From NCBI RefSeq assembly GCF_004349055.1, contig NZ_SMKX01000001.1, positions 106,263 to 170,262 on the forward strand: DNA of 64,000 nt, in the 5' to 3' direction. Position 1 is the stretch's first letter. Each line of letters starts with the position of its first letter. The stretch is from Kribbella antibiotica (GTDB lineage: Bacteria > Actinomycetota > Actinomycetes > Propionibacteriales > Kribbellaceae). The notes beneath the pieces were generated by a model. It searched no databases and was not told the DNA's origin. It worked only from the letters and a program-made list of their open reading frames with translations. The position numbers and the translations under genes were made by a program. Positions 57,390 to 64,000 of this stretch are shown one piece after another.

Positions 57390-60300
57390 GTGGAATCTGT
57401 GCCAAGGGAATCTGGGACGGGGACGGTGGAGCGGCCGCGGCTGACCGCGTTGCTCGACGAAGGCGTGCAGCGACGGCTGCTGACTGTCGTTGCGGATGCA
57501 GGTTTCGGCAAGTCGACCTTGCTGTCTGCCTGGGCGGCCGGGCGCACCTGTGCCTGGCACACCGTGCGAGCCGAGGATGCGTCGCTGGCTGGCATGGTTG
57601 CGCGCCTGGTGGACGCACTGCGCACTCAGGTCCCAGCGCTCGCCGCTATCCCGGCAGAGCTTCAGAGTCCCCGCGGCCCGGACGCAGACGCCGAGCAGGA
57701 GACCAGAGCGCTCGCGTACGCCGCCCTGCTGGCAGATGCCCTGAGCGAGAACCTCGACGAGGACCTGGTTCTGGTGCTCGACGATCTGCACGAGCTGGGC
57801 CCAGAGGCGCCGGCCACTCGACTGATCGAGGGTCTGGTCCGCATTGCCCCGGCCAATGTGCACCTGGTCGTTGCCTCGCGCACCTCAATGCCGTTCGGGA
57901 TCGACCGGCTCCGCGGCCGTGGGCAGGTCCTGGAGATCGACGCTACCGCTCTGGCCTTCACAGTTCCCGAAACCCTCGCCGTACTGGAGAAGGTGCTTGG
58001 TGAAGGTACCGAGGACCTCGCGGAGTCGTTGCAGCTGGCGGTGCAGGGCTGGCCGGCCGCCGTACGGCTTGCTGTTGAGGCGCTGCGGACAGCGCCCCCG
58101 GCAGAGCGTGCTGGTCGGCTGCGGCGGGCCCTGCGATCGGACGGGCCGCTGTACGACTACCTGGCTGAGGAGGTCTTCGCTGCAGAGCCTCCCTCCGTAC
58201 GGCGCTTGGTCGCGGCCGTGGCTGTGCTTCCGCGGTTCGGAACCGAGCTCTGTCAGGCGATCGGCCTCACCGACAACCCGGACACCCTGCACCAGTTGCG
58301 CACCCGAGGACTGCTGGTCTCGGCCGGCGAGGCGGACGGCTACGAACTCAATCCACTCGTCAAGAACTTCGCCAACGACAGGTTGGTTGTCGACGAGCAG
58401 GACCAGGCGGAGCTGACTCTGCAAGCAGGTAAGTGGTTTGAGTCGGTGGGTGAGCACCGTGATGCACTGGCCTGCTATCAGTCGGTGGACCCAGCCAGAG
58501 TCGCGCAGATGCTCACTGAGACAGGCCATGCGATGGTCGCTGGCGGGATGGCCGAGGTAGTGGTCGCAGCGGTCGCCGCACTGCCGACAGAGCTACGTGA
58601 CGCAGCCATGGACCAGCTGGAAGGCGAAGCACGCCAAGTGCTCGGCGACTGGCAAGGTGCGGTCGAGTGTTTTGACCGCATCATCGATCCGGACGGCGAG
58701 ATCCCAGTAGGCGTGGCTTGGCGGCTCGGCCTGATCCACCATCTGCGCGGACAGACCGATGTGGCGATCGCGACGTACCGGCGTGGTCGCATTGATGGGC
58801 AGCAGCCGTCAGACGAGGCACTGCTGCAAGCGTGGTGGGCGGGTGCGCACTGGCTGCGTGGTGAGTTCGAGGAGTGCCGGGCGCTCGTCGGCTCGGCGTA
58901 TCAGACCGCCAAGCTGGCTGGTGACGACAGGGCGCTGGCGATCTCGCACACCGTGCTGGCGATGCTGGCCGCGGTCGACAGCGACCCGAGCGGCAACTCT
59001 TCGCACTACCTGCATGCGCTGGAACACGCAGAGCGCGCTGGTGATCTCCTGCAGTCGATCCGGATCCGGGTGAACCGCTCGTCGCACCACATCGTCGAGG
59101 GCGACTACGAGCTCGGTCTGCAGCAGCTCGACATCGCACTGGAGCTTGCGGACCGCGCGGGCTTCGCAGTGTTCCGTGCGCTGGCCCTGAACAACCGTGG
59201 CGAGGCGCTGCTGCGACTGGGCCGGTTGGACGAGGCCATCGGTGAGCTGGAGGCGTCCCGCTCGCTCTACCAGAAGCTGGACTCCAAACGCGTCGCGCAA
59301 CCGCTCTCGGTGCTGGGCGAGGTCTACCGCCAGCGTGGCGACCGCGCGATGGCCAGGGCCTGCTTCGAGGAAGCCATCGCGATCAGTGAGGCGACCAAGG
59401 ACATGCAGTCGCTGGTCCCGTCGCTGGCCGGCCTGGCGAGAGTGCTGGCAGTGGAGGAGCCGCGGCGCGCTGCGGAGCTGGCCGAGATGGCACGGCAGGC
59501 CGTTGCCTATGGCCCGGTCCTCGGTCTCTCCGGTGCACTGGTCGCGCTGGGCTGGGTCACGCTGCATGCGGGCAACAACGCCGAGGCTGCGGCCAGTGCG
59601 GAGGAGGCTGCGGCGCTCTGTCGCAAGCGTCGCGACCGCGCCGGTCTGGCCGACGCACTCGAGCTGTACGCCGAGGCTGGTGGCGGATCGGTCCTCCACG
59701 AGGTGCTGAACATCCGCAGCGAGCTAGGCGACCAGTTGGGCGAGGCTCGGGCCGAGCTGATGCTCGCGCAGCGCACCACCGGCGTCGAGGGCCGCGAGCT
59801 GGCCATGCGAGCCCACCAGCGCTTCCTGGCAGCCGGTGCGACCCGCTATGCGGCCGCGGCGCTGGCCACCAGCGACCAGACCGGTCCTCCTGCGGTGAAA
59901 GTGGAGTGCCTCGGTGGCTTCCGTGTCCTGCGTGGCGGGAAGGCGATCCAGCTGGGGGAGTGGCCATCGAAGAAGGCACGGGACCTGCTCAAGATCCTGG
60001 TGGCTCGCCGATGCCGCCCAGTTGCCCGCGTGCAGCTCCTGGACCTGCTCTGGCCGGATCAGGACGAGTCCGTGGCGTCACCGCGCCTATCGGTGGCGCT
60101 GTCGACTGTGCGCTCAGTTCTCGACCCAGAGAAGAAGTACCCGCCGGACCGCTTCATCGGCGCCGACCGGGCGACCATCTGGCTCGACGGTGACCAGACT
60201 GCTGTCGACGTCGAGCAGTTCCTGCACAACGCCCGGGAAGGGCTCAACACGAGCGACCTGCGACTCCTCCGGTCGGCGGAGGCGGCGTACAGCGGTGACT

Positions 60301-60608
60301 TCCTTGAAGAGGACGTGTACGCCGACTGGGCGGCCGGCATGCGTGAGGAGGCCCGGGCACTCTATGTCCGGGTGGCACGGGTCCTGGCCGAGCGGGGACG
60401 TCGGGACCCGGATGCGACGGCTGGGTACCTGCTGCGGATCCTCCAGCGCGACCAGTACGACGAGCGCGCCCACCTGGGCCTGGTCTCGGCGTTCCAGGCG
60501 AGCGGTGCGCACGGTGAGGCACGCCGGGCCTACCGCACGTACGTCCAGCGGATGGGTGAGTTAGAGGTCGAGCCGGCTCCCTACCCGGCCGTTCCAGCGC
60601 GACTTTAA
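57390..60608 (+). CDS. LAL-type ATPase/TPR regulator with C-terminal SARP-like winged-helix and BTAD domain
   Basis: This 1,072-aa protein starts at GTG 57390 after GGGAGGAGG. The N-terminal MalT-like NTPase has Walker A VVADAGFGKSTLLSAW and Walker B DLVLVLDDLH. The middle (about 350-830) is a long TPR array (e.g. YELGLQQLDIALELADRAG). The C-terminus holds an OmpR/SARP-type winged helix (about 835-930; VKVECLGGFRVLRGGKAIQL, WPSKKARDLLKILV) and a bacterial transcriptional activation domain (BTAD, about 950-1065; YSGDFLEEDVYADWA). The DNA-binding part is at the C-terminus, the reverse of classical SARPs. Targets unknown; no secondary-metabolite genes adjoin it except the sta cluster 2-24 kb away. 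Confidence 0.85.
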   Translation: MESVPRESGTGTVERPRLTALLDEGVQRRLLTVVADAGFGKSTLLSAWAAGRTCAWHTVRAEDASLAGMVARLVDALRTQVPALAAIPAELQSPRGPDADAEQETRALAYAALLADALSENLDEDLVLVLDDLHELGPEAPATRLIEGLVRIAPANVHLVVASRTSMPFGIDRLRGRGQVLEIDATALAFTVPETLAVLEKVLGEGTEDLAESLQLAVQGWPAAVRLAVEALRTAPPAERAGRLRRALRSDGPLYDYLAEEVFAAEPPSVRRLVAAVAVLPRFGTELCQAIGLTDNPDTLHQLRTRGLLVSAGEADGYELNPLVKNFANDRLVVDEQDQAELTLQAGKWFESVGEHRDALACYQSVDPARVAQMLTETGHAMVAGGMAEVVVAAVAALPTELRDAAMDQLEGEARQVLGDWQGAVECFDRIIDPDGEIPVGVAWRLGLIHHLRGQTDVAIATYRRGRIDGQQPSDEALLQAWWAGAHWLRGEFEECRALVGSAYQTAKLAGDDRALAISHTVLAMLAAVDSDPSGNSSHYLHALEHAERAGDLLQSIRIRVNRSSHHIVEGDYELGLQQLDIALELADRAGFAVFRALALNNRGEALLRLGRLDEAIGELEASRSLYQKLDSKRVAQPLSVLGEVYRQRGDRAMARACFEEAIAISEATKDMQSLVPSLAGLARVLAVEEPRRAAELAEMARQAVAYGPVLGLSGALVALGWVTLHAGNNAEAAASAEEAAALCRKRRDRAGLADALELYAEAGGGSVLHEVLNIRSELGDQLGEARAELMLAQRTTGVEGRELAMRAHQRFLAAGATRYAAAALATSDQTGPPAVKVECLGGFRVLRGGKAIQLGEWPSKKARDLLKILVARRCRPVARVQLLDLLWPDQDESVASPRLSVALSTVRSVLDPEKKYPPDRFIGADRATIWLDGDQTAVDVEQFLHNAREGLNTSDLRLLRSAEAAYSGDFLEEDVYADWAAGMREEARALYVRVARVLAERGRRDPDATAGYLLRILQRDQYDERAHLGLVSAFQASGAHGEARRAYRTYVQRMGELEVEPAPYPAVPARL

Positions 60609-60641
60609 GACTGGCTGAAGATTCGCCAGCACCATCTGCTC

Positions 60642-61055
60642 ATGGCAGCGCCGGTGCACAAACCAGAGGTGGTCCGTGACTTCGACCCGGCCGGCCATAC
60701 CGGTCGTGACTACCGCACGGTGCCCGGAGGAACGGTCCGGGCGGCTTTGGCCGGTGTGGTGGTGCACGTGGATGGTGACCAGGTCGTGCTCGAGTCGAAC
60801 GCGATCTGGCACCTCTACCGGCGGCTGTCCGAACCAACGGTCAGCCAGGGGGAGACCGTGGAAACAGGCGAACTGCTCGGGTGCGCCGCCGAATCCTCGC
60901 TGCACTACGAGGAGCGGGTCGCGCCGTACCAGGCCGGCGACCATCGCAAGCCCCAGTTCGACCTGCACACCAACGCCCGTATGCGGGTGGTGGCGCCGGG
61001 TGAGTCGGCCGTGGAGGGAGCTGCCGAGCCGCCCGGCGCTACCGTGATCACGTGA
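60642..61055 (+). CDS. M23/LytM-like domain protein lacking metal ligands
   Basis: This 137-aa protein has a biotinyl/LytM-type beta fold: GTVRAALAGVVVHVDGDQVV and LYRRLSEPTVSQGETVETGE, then LLGCA, follow the conserved pattern GxPVxAxxxGxVxxxG...LYxHLxxxxVxxGxxVxxGxxIG of M23 peptidases. The zinc ligands (HxxxD and HxH) are missing, so it is probably non-catalytic. There is no signal peptide. Its stop overlaps the next gene's start (GTGA). Family assignment is by pattern only. Confidence 0.6.
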   Translation: MAAPVHKPEVVRDFDPAGHTGRDYRTVPGGTVRAALAGVVVHVDGDQVVLESNAIWHLYRRLSEPTVSQGETVETGELLGCAAESSLHYEERVAPYQAGDHRKPQFDLHTNARMRVVAPGESAVEGAAEPPGATVIT

Positions 61056-61540
61056 TCGCGGCCCCTTTCAGCACTGCCCGCCTGCGCCTGCTCCCGCTCG
61101 AACCTCGGTACGCCGAGCAGATGGCCGCCGTACTGGCTGATCCGGCGCTCTATGCGTTCACAGGTGGTGAGCCGCCGACGGTGGAGGCGCTACAGGCTCG
61201 GTACGAGCGTCAGGTCGCCGGACCGGCCAAATCTGACGAGCACAGGATCGACGAGCACTGGCTCAACTGGGTGATCCAGGTTGGTGACGAGCTCATCGGC
61301 TATGTGCAGAGCACAGTGACCGGTAGGACGGCGGAGATCGCCTGGGTGATCGGCACTGCCTGGCAGGGCCACGGCTACGCCAAGGAGGCGGCTGTCGGGT
61401 TGGCCGACCGGCTCAGGGCTCAGGACCTGCGGGTGATCGCCCACATCCACCCTGATCATGGAGCGTCAACTGCTGTCGCAGCAGCCGTCGGGCTCACTCG
61501 CACCGACGAGATGGACGACGGCGAGCACCTCTGGGCATAG
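61052..61540 (+). CDS. GNAT-family N-acetyltransferase
   Basis: This 162-aa protein starts at GTG 61052, coupled to the upstream gene. The N-terminus FSTARLRLLPLEPRYAEQMA is typical of RimJ/RimL-like GNATs. The acetyl-CoA loop is AEIAWVIGTAWQGHGYAKEA (Q/R-x-x-G-x-G/A type), followed by HPDHGASTAVAAAVGL. The acceptor (protein N-terminus, small amine or antibiotic) cannot be told. Confidence 0.88.
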   Translation: MIAAPFSTARLRLLPLEPRYAEQMAAVLADPALYAFTGGEPPTVEALQARYERQVAGPAKSDEHRIDEHWLNWVIQVGDELIGYVQSTVTGRTAEIAWVIGTAWQGHGYAKEAAVGLADRLRAQDLRVIAHIHPDHGASTAVAAAVGLTRTDEMDDGEHLWA

Positions 61541-61543
61541 AAA

Positions 61544-61573
61544 AAGGCCCGGTCACCGAAGTGACCGGGCCTT
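61544..61573. terminator. Bidirectional terminator between GNAT and cold-shock genes
   Basis: AAGGCCCGGTCAC-CGAA-GTGACCGGGCCTT is a perfect 13-bp stem with a CGAA tetraloop. It is flanked by A-rich and T-rich ends, and serves both convergent genes. Confidence 0.92.
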
Positions 61574-61584
61574 CTCTAAGTCAT

Positions 61585-61788
61585 TCAGACCGGGCGAACG
61601 TTCTCCGCCTGCGGGCCCTTCTGGCCCTGGGTCAGGTCGAACTCGACCTTCTGGTTCTCGTCGAGGCTACGGAAGCCGTCGGTCGCGATCGCCGAGTAGT
61701 GCACGAACACGTCCGCGCCGCCGCCGTCCGGGGAGATGAAGCCGAAGCCCTTTTCGCCGTTGAACCACTTCACTGTACCGCTGGCCAT
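61585..61788 (-). CDS. Cold-shock protein (CspA family)
   Basis: This 67-aa protein, [20 protein letters not shown] and onward, has RNP1 (KGFGFI) and RNP2-type (VFVHYSAI) nucleic-acid-binding motifs of the cold-shock domain and ends AENVRPV. It acts as an RNA chaperone. The start is ATG 61788; the long frame reaching to 62184 is 5' leader sequence. About 200 bp of leader upstream are A/T-richer than the surroundings, as is usual for csp mRNAs. Confidence 0.95.
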   Translation of the reverse strand: MASGTVKWFNGEKGFGFISPDGGGADVFVHYSAIATDGFRSLDENQKVEFDLTQGQKGPQAENVRPV

Positions 61789-62016
61789 GATGTACCGCTT
61801 TCTAAAGAAATTGTTGTGTTGGTTGCGGTAAACCCGGCCGATAAACAAGAAAACGCCCGAGCGGATCACAAATCCGCGGGCGTCAATGAACGATCGAGGA
61901 ACTGCAAGAACTGCAACCGGTGACAACACTAGCACAGGGCGCCGGTCCGCAACCGGCGAATCACGAGAACCTTCGTCGTTGAGTGTGACCTTGACCTCAC
62001 TCCCTGCTCGGCCTAC

Positions 62017-62031
62017 TGTATGCGGTATACA
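62017..62031. promoter_or_regulatory. GntR-like operator upstream of hyi
   Basis: TGTATGCGGTATACA is a near-perfect 7-1-7 palindrome resembling TGTATAC-N-GTATACA-type sites of FadR/FCD-group GntR repressors. It sits 24 bp before the hydroxypyruvate isomerase ATG. No such repressor gene is in the window. Confidence 0.5.
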
Positions 62032-62055
62032 AAGCCAGTTCGGAGGGTGAGGTCG

Positions 62056-62847
62056 ATGAATACTGCCCGGTTCGCGGTCAACTGCTCGATCCTGTTCACC
62101 GAGCTGCCGCTGCTCGAGCGTCCCGCTGCGGCGAAGGCGGCTGGATTCGAGGCGGTCGAGTTCTGGTGGCCGTTCGACTCGCATCTGCCTGGTGATGCCG
62201 AGGTCGACGCCTTCGAGCGGGCGATCACGGACGCTGGTGTCCAGCTCATCGGGCTGAATTTCGCGGCCGGCGACCTGCCGGCCGGTGATCGCGGTCTGCT
62301 GTCGTCACCCTCCACGGCTCGCGAGTTTCGCGACAACATCCCGGTTGTACTCGGGATCGGGGAGCGGCTCGGCTGCCGCGCGTTCAATGCGCTCTACGGC
62401 AACCGTGTCGACGGCGTGAGTGCCGAGGAGCAGGACGAGCTCGCCGCCGAGAACCTTGCGCTGGCTGCAACTGCCGCCGGGGCGCTGGGCGGCGTCGTAC
62501 TAATCGAGCCGGTCAGTGGTGTCGATCGCTACCCGCTCAAGACCGCAGCCGACGCGGTCGCAGTCGTCGATCGGGTTCGGCAGCAGTCCGGTGCGATCGG
62601 CCTGCTGCTCGACATCTATCACCTGACCGTCAACGGGGACGACGTGAGTGCGGCGATTTCGACGTACGCGGACCGGATCGCGCACGTCCAGCTCGCCGAT
62701 GCGCCCGGCCGGAACGAACCCGGCACCGGGAAGATCCCGGTCGACCAGTACCTCGCCGAGCTCGCCACCGCGGGCTACGCCGGCTGGATCGCACTGGAGT
62801 ACAAGCCGTCCGGCAGTACTGCCGAAAGCTTCGCCTGGATCCGCTGA
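62056..62847 (+). CDS. hyi: Hydroxypyruvate isomerase family protein
   Basis: This 263-aa TIM-barrel protein starts at ATG 62056 ([20 protein letters not shown]) after [83 protein letters not shown] and [10 protein letters not shown] are typical of Hyi/OtnI-type isomerases, with Glu and His/Asp metal ligands. It converts hydroxypyruvate to tartronate semialdehyde. The gene that should follow, glyoxylate carboligase (gcl), is reduced to a scar. Confidence 0.9.
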   Translation: MNTARFAVNCSILFTELPLLERPAAAKAAGFEAVEFWWPFDSHLPGDAEVDAFERAITDAGVQLIGLNFAAGDLPAGDRGLLSSPSTAREFRDNIPVVLGIGERLGCRAFNALYGNRVDGVSAEEQDELAAENLALAATAAGALGGVVLIEPVSGVDRYPLKTAADAVAVVDRVRQQSGAIGLLLDIYHLTVNGDDVSAAISTYADRIAHVQLADAPGRNEPGTGKIPVDQYLAELATAGYAGWIALEYKPSGSTAESFAWIR

Positions 62848-62885
62848 TCCAGCTGCCCCACCGGTCCCGCTCGATTGGAGCTGGT

Positions 62886-62981
62886 ATGCCCCGAATGACC
62901 GCTGCCCGCGCTGCCGTGGAGATCCTCCGCCACGAAGGCACCACCCATCTGTTGGTTACTGCGTCCGGGCCGAGGGAGTGA
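62886..62981 (+). pseudogene. Glyoxylate carboligase (gcl) 5' scar
   Basis: ATG 62886, with GGAG before it, opens a 31-codon frame. Its first 21 residues (MPRMTAARAAVEILRHEGTT then H) are the N-terminus of glyoxylate carboligase. It then breaks into LLVTASGPRE and a stop at 62979. The remaining roughly 570 codons of gcl are missing. Gcl normally partners hyi in glyoxylate/allantoin use. Confidence 0.7.
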
Positions 62982-62986
62982 TGACG

Positions 62987-63971
62987 ATGAAGGTTGCGGT
63001 TCTCGGCGCCGGGGCGATCGGCGCGTACGTCGGTGCTGCGTTGTACCGAGGTGGGACCGAGGTGCACCTGATCGCCCGCGGTGCGCATCTGGAGGCGATT
63101 CGGCGGGACGGCGTACGGGTGTTGAGTCCGCGCGGCGACTTCGAGGCGCGGACCCCGGCGACGGATGATCCGGCTGAGGTCGGACCGGTCGACTATGTGT
63201 TCCTTGGGCTGAAGGCCAACTCGTATGCGTCGGCCGGCCCGTTGATCGAGCCGTTGCTGCATGCTGACACGGTCGTCATCGCAGCGCAGAACGGGATTCC
63301 GTGGTGGTACTTCCACGGGCTGAAGGGTCCGTACGAAGGTCGCCGGGTCGAGTCGGTGGACCCGGGCGGTTCGGTGACGCGGGTGCTCGATCTGGACCGG
63401 GCGGTCGGGTGCGTCGTCTACTGCTCGACCGAGCTCGAAGGGCCTGGTCTCGTCCGGCATCTGGAGGGGACGCGGTTCTCGATCGGGGAGCCGGGAGGGG
63501 GAGTCTCCGATCGGTGTACGGCGTTCAGCGACGCGATGATCGCGGGCGGGCTGAAGTGTCCGGTCGAGGACGACATCCGCAAGGACATCTGGATCAAGCT
63601 GCTCGGGAACGCGGCGTTCAACCCGATCAGCGCGCTCGCCCGGGCGACCATGGTCGAGATCGCGACCCATCAGGGGACACGGGCGATGATCCGCTTGATG
63701 ATGGAGGAGTCGCTGGAGATCGCCGCCGCGGTCGGCTGCCGGCCGGACATCTCGGTCGACAAGCGCATCGACGGCGCCGAGCGAGTAGGCGGACACAAGA
63801 CGTCGATGCTCCAGGACCTCGAGAAAGACAAACCCCTGGAGCTGGACGTCATCCTCGCCGCCGTAGTCGAGCTGGCCGACCTGACTAGTACGCCTGCCCC
63901 GACCTTGCGCGCCGTACATGCCGTCGCTGATCTCCTCTCCACCAAAATCGGCACCGGACCGGTCCTGGCCC
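62987..63971 (+). CDS. 2-dehydropantoate 2-reductase family (PanE/ApbA), 3' end cut off
   Basis: ATG 62987 lies 8 nt after GAGGGAG. NADPH-binding MKVAVLGAGAIGAYVGAALY, DYVFLGLKANSYASAGPLIE, the catalytic Lys region KDIWIKLLGNAAFNPISALA, and the C-terminal KTSMLQDLEKDKPLELDVIL motif identify the PanE/ApbA family. About 328 residues are visible, nearly the full family length (about 300-340). Genomic sequence ends at about 63971; what follows is adaptor. Next to hyi and the gcl scar it may act on a glyoxylate-pathway keto acid instead of ketopantoate; that is inference. Confidence 0.88.
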
Positions 63972-64000
63972 CTGTCTCTTATACACCTCTGACGCTGCCG
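63972..64000. other. Sequencing adaptor (Nextera/Tn5 mosaic end) at contig end
   Basis: CTGTCTCTTATACAC (63972-63986) is the Tn5 mosaic end used in Nextera libraries. It continues as TCTGACGCTGCCG after one changed base (C for A at 63987), exactly as in the Nextera read adaptor. Translated it gives the well-known artefact PVSYTPLTLP at the end of the PanE-like protein. It is not genomic DNA. Confidence 0.95.

Overview
The window is high-GC actinobacterial DNA: strong G/C third-codon bias, GGAGG-type ribosome sites, many ATGA/GTGA start-stop overlaps, a SigE-family ECF sigma factor, orn beside tRNA-His, and large LuxR/LAL regulators. The mix of secreted lectin, DUF4091/discoidin hydrolase and PIG-V-like glycosyltransferase would suit a Kribbella-like (Nocardioidales) soil actinomycete, but that genus is inference only. 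The last 29 bases are a Tn5/Nextera adaptor sequence, so the window ends at a contig end and not in genomic DNA.

Layout. 1-16.6 kb: a Tc (ABC) toxin locus with a partial TcA-like gene on the minus strand, then, divergently, three translationally coupled kelch-propeller genes and a 7-kb TcB-TcC (SpvB/Rhs) fusion with an unrecognised C-terminal effector. 16.6-27.2 kb: a TPR protein, tRNA-Lys, a PadR/DUF1048/TenA/oxidoreductase run facing a class V aminotransferase-fold gene across a dyad operator, an ECF sigma/membrane regulator pair, a PIG-V-like mannosyltransferase and a CobW GTPase. 27.2-28.8 kb: wreckage of a Zur-controlled zinc-uptake (aztABD-type) locus joined to pieces of a lectin gene and an orphan C-terminus. 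29-32.9 kb: a secreted lectin and a large secreted DUF4091/discoidin protein.

33.0-55.5 kb: what looks like a complete staurosporine-type indolocarbazole cluster. All 15 expected genes have a counterpart: tryptophan oxidase (staO), chromopyrrolic acid synthase (staD), aryl-coupling P450 (staP), FAD oxygenase (staC), dTDP-sugar genes (staA, B, E, J, K, I), two methyltransferases (staMA, MB), glycosyltransferase (staG), C-N bond-forming P450 (staN) and a LAL regulator (staR). Two StaC residues that distinguish StaC from RebC are of the StaC type (Val, Asn), which predicts a K252c/staurosporine aglycone. Logic: L-Trp is oxidised, dimerised and ring-closed to K252c. A dTDP-sugar made by StaA/B/J/K/E/I is attached by StaG, the second C-N bond is made by StaN, and the sugar is N- and O-methylated.

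55.5-64 kb: an IS3 transposase remnant and a tyrosine-integrase remnant next to tRNA-His, orn, a LAL/BTAD regulator, a degenerate M23-like protein, a GNAT, a cold-shock protein, hydroxypyruvate isomerase, a gcl deletion scar and a PanE-like reductase cut by the adaptor.

A theme of the window is gene decay by small deletions. At least nine short, frameshifted or internally deleted gene remnants lie between intact genes, several of them directly flanking the staurosporine cluster.
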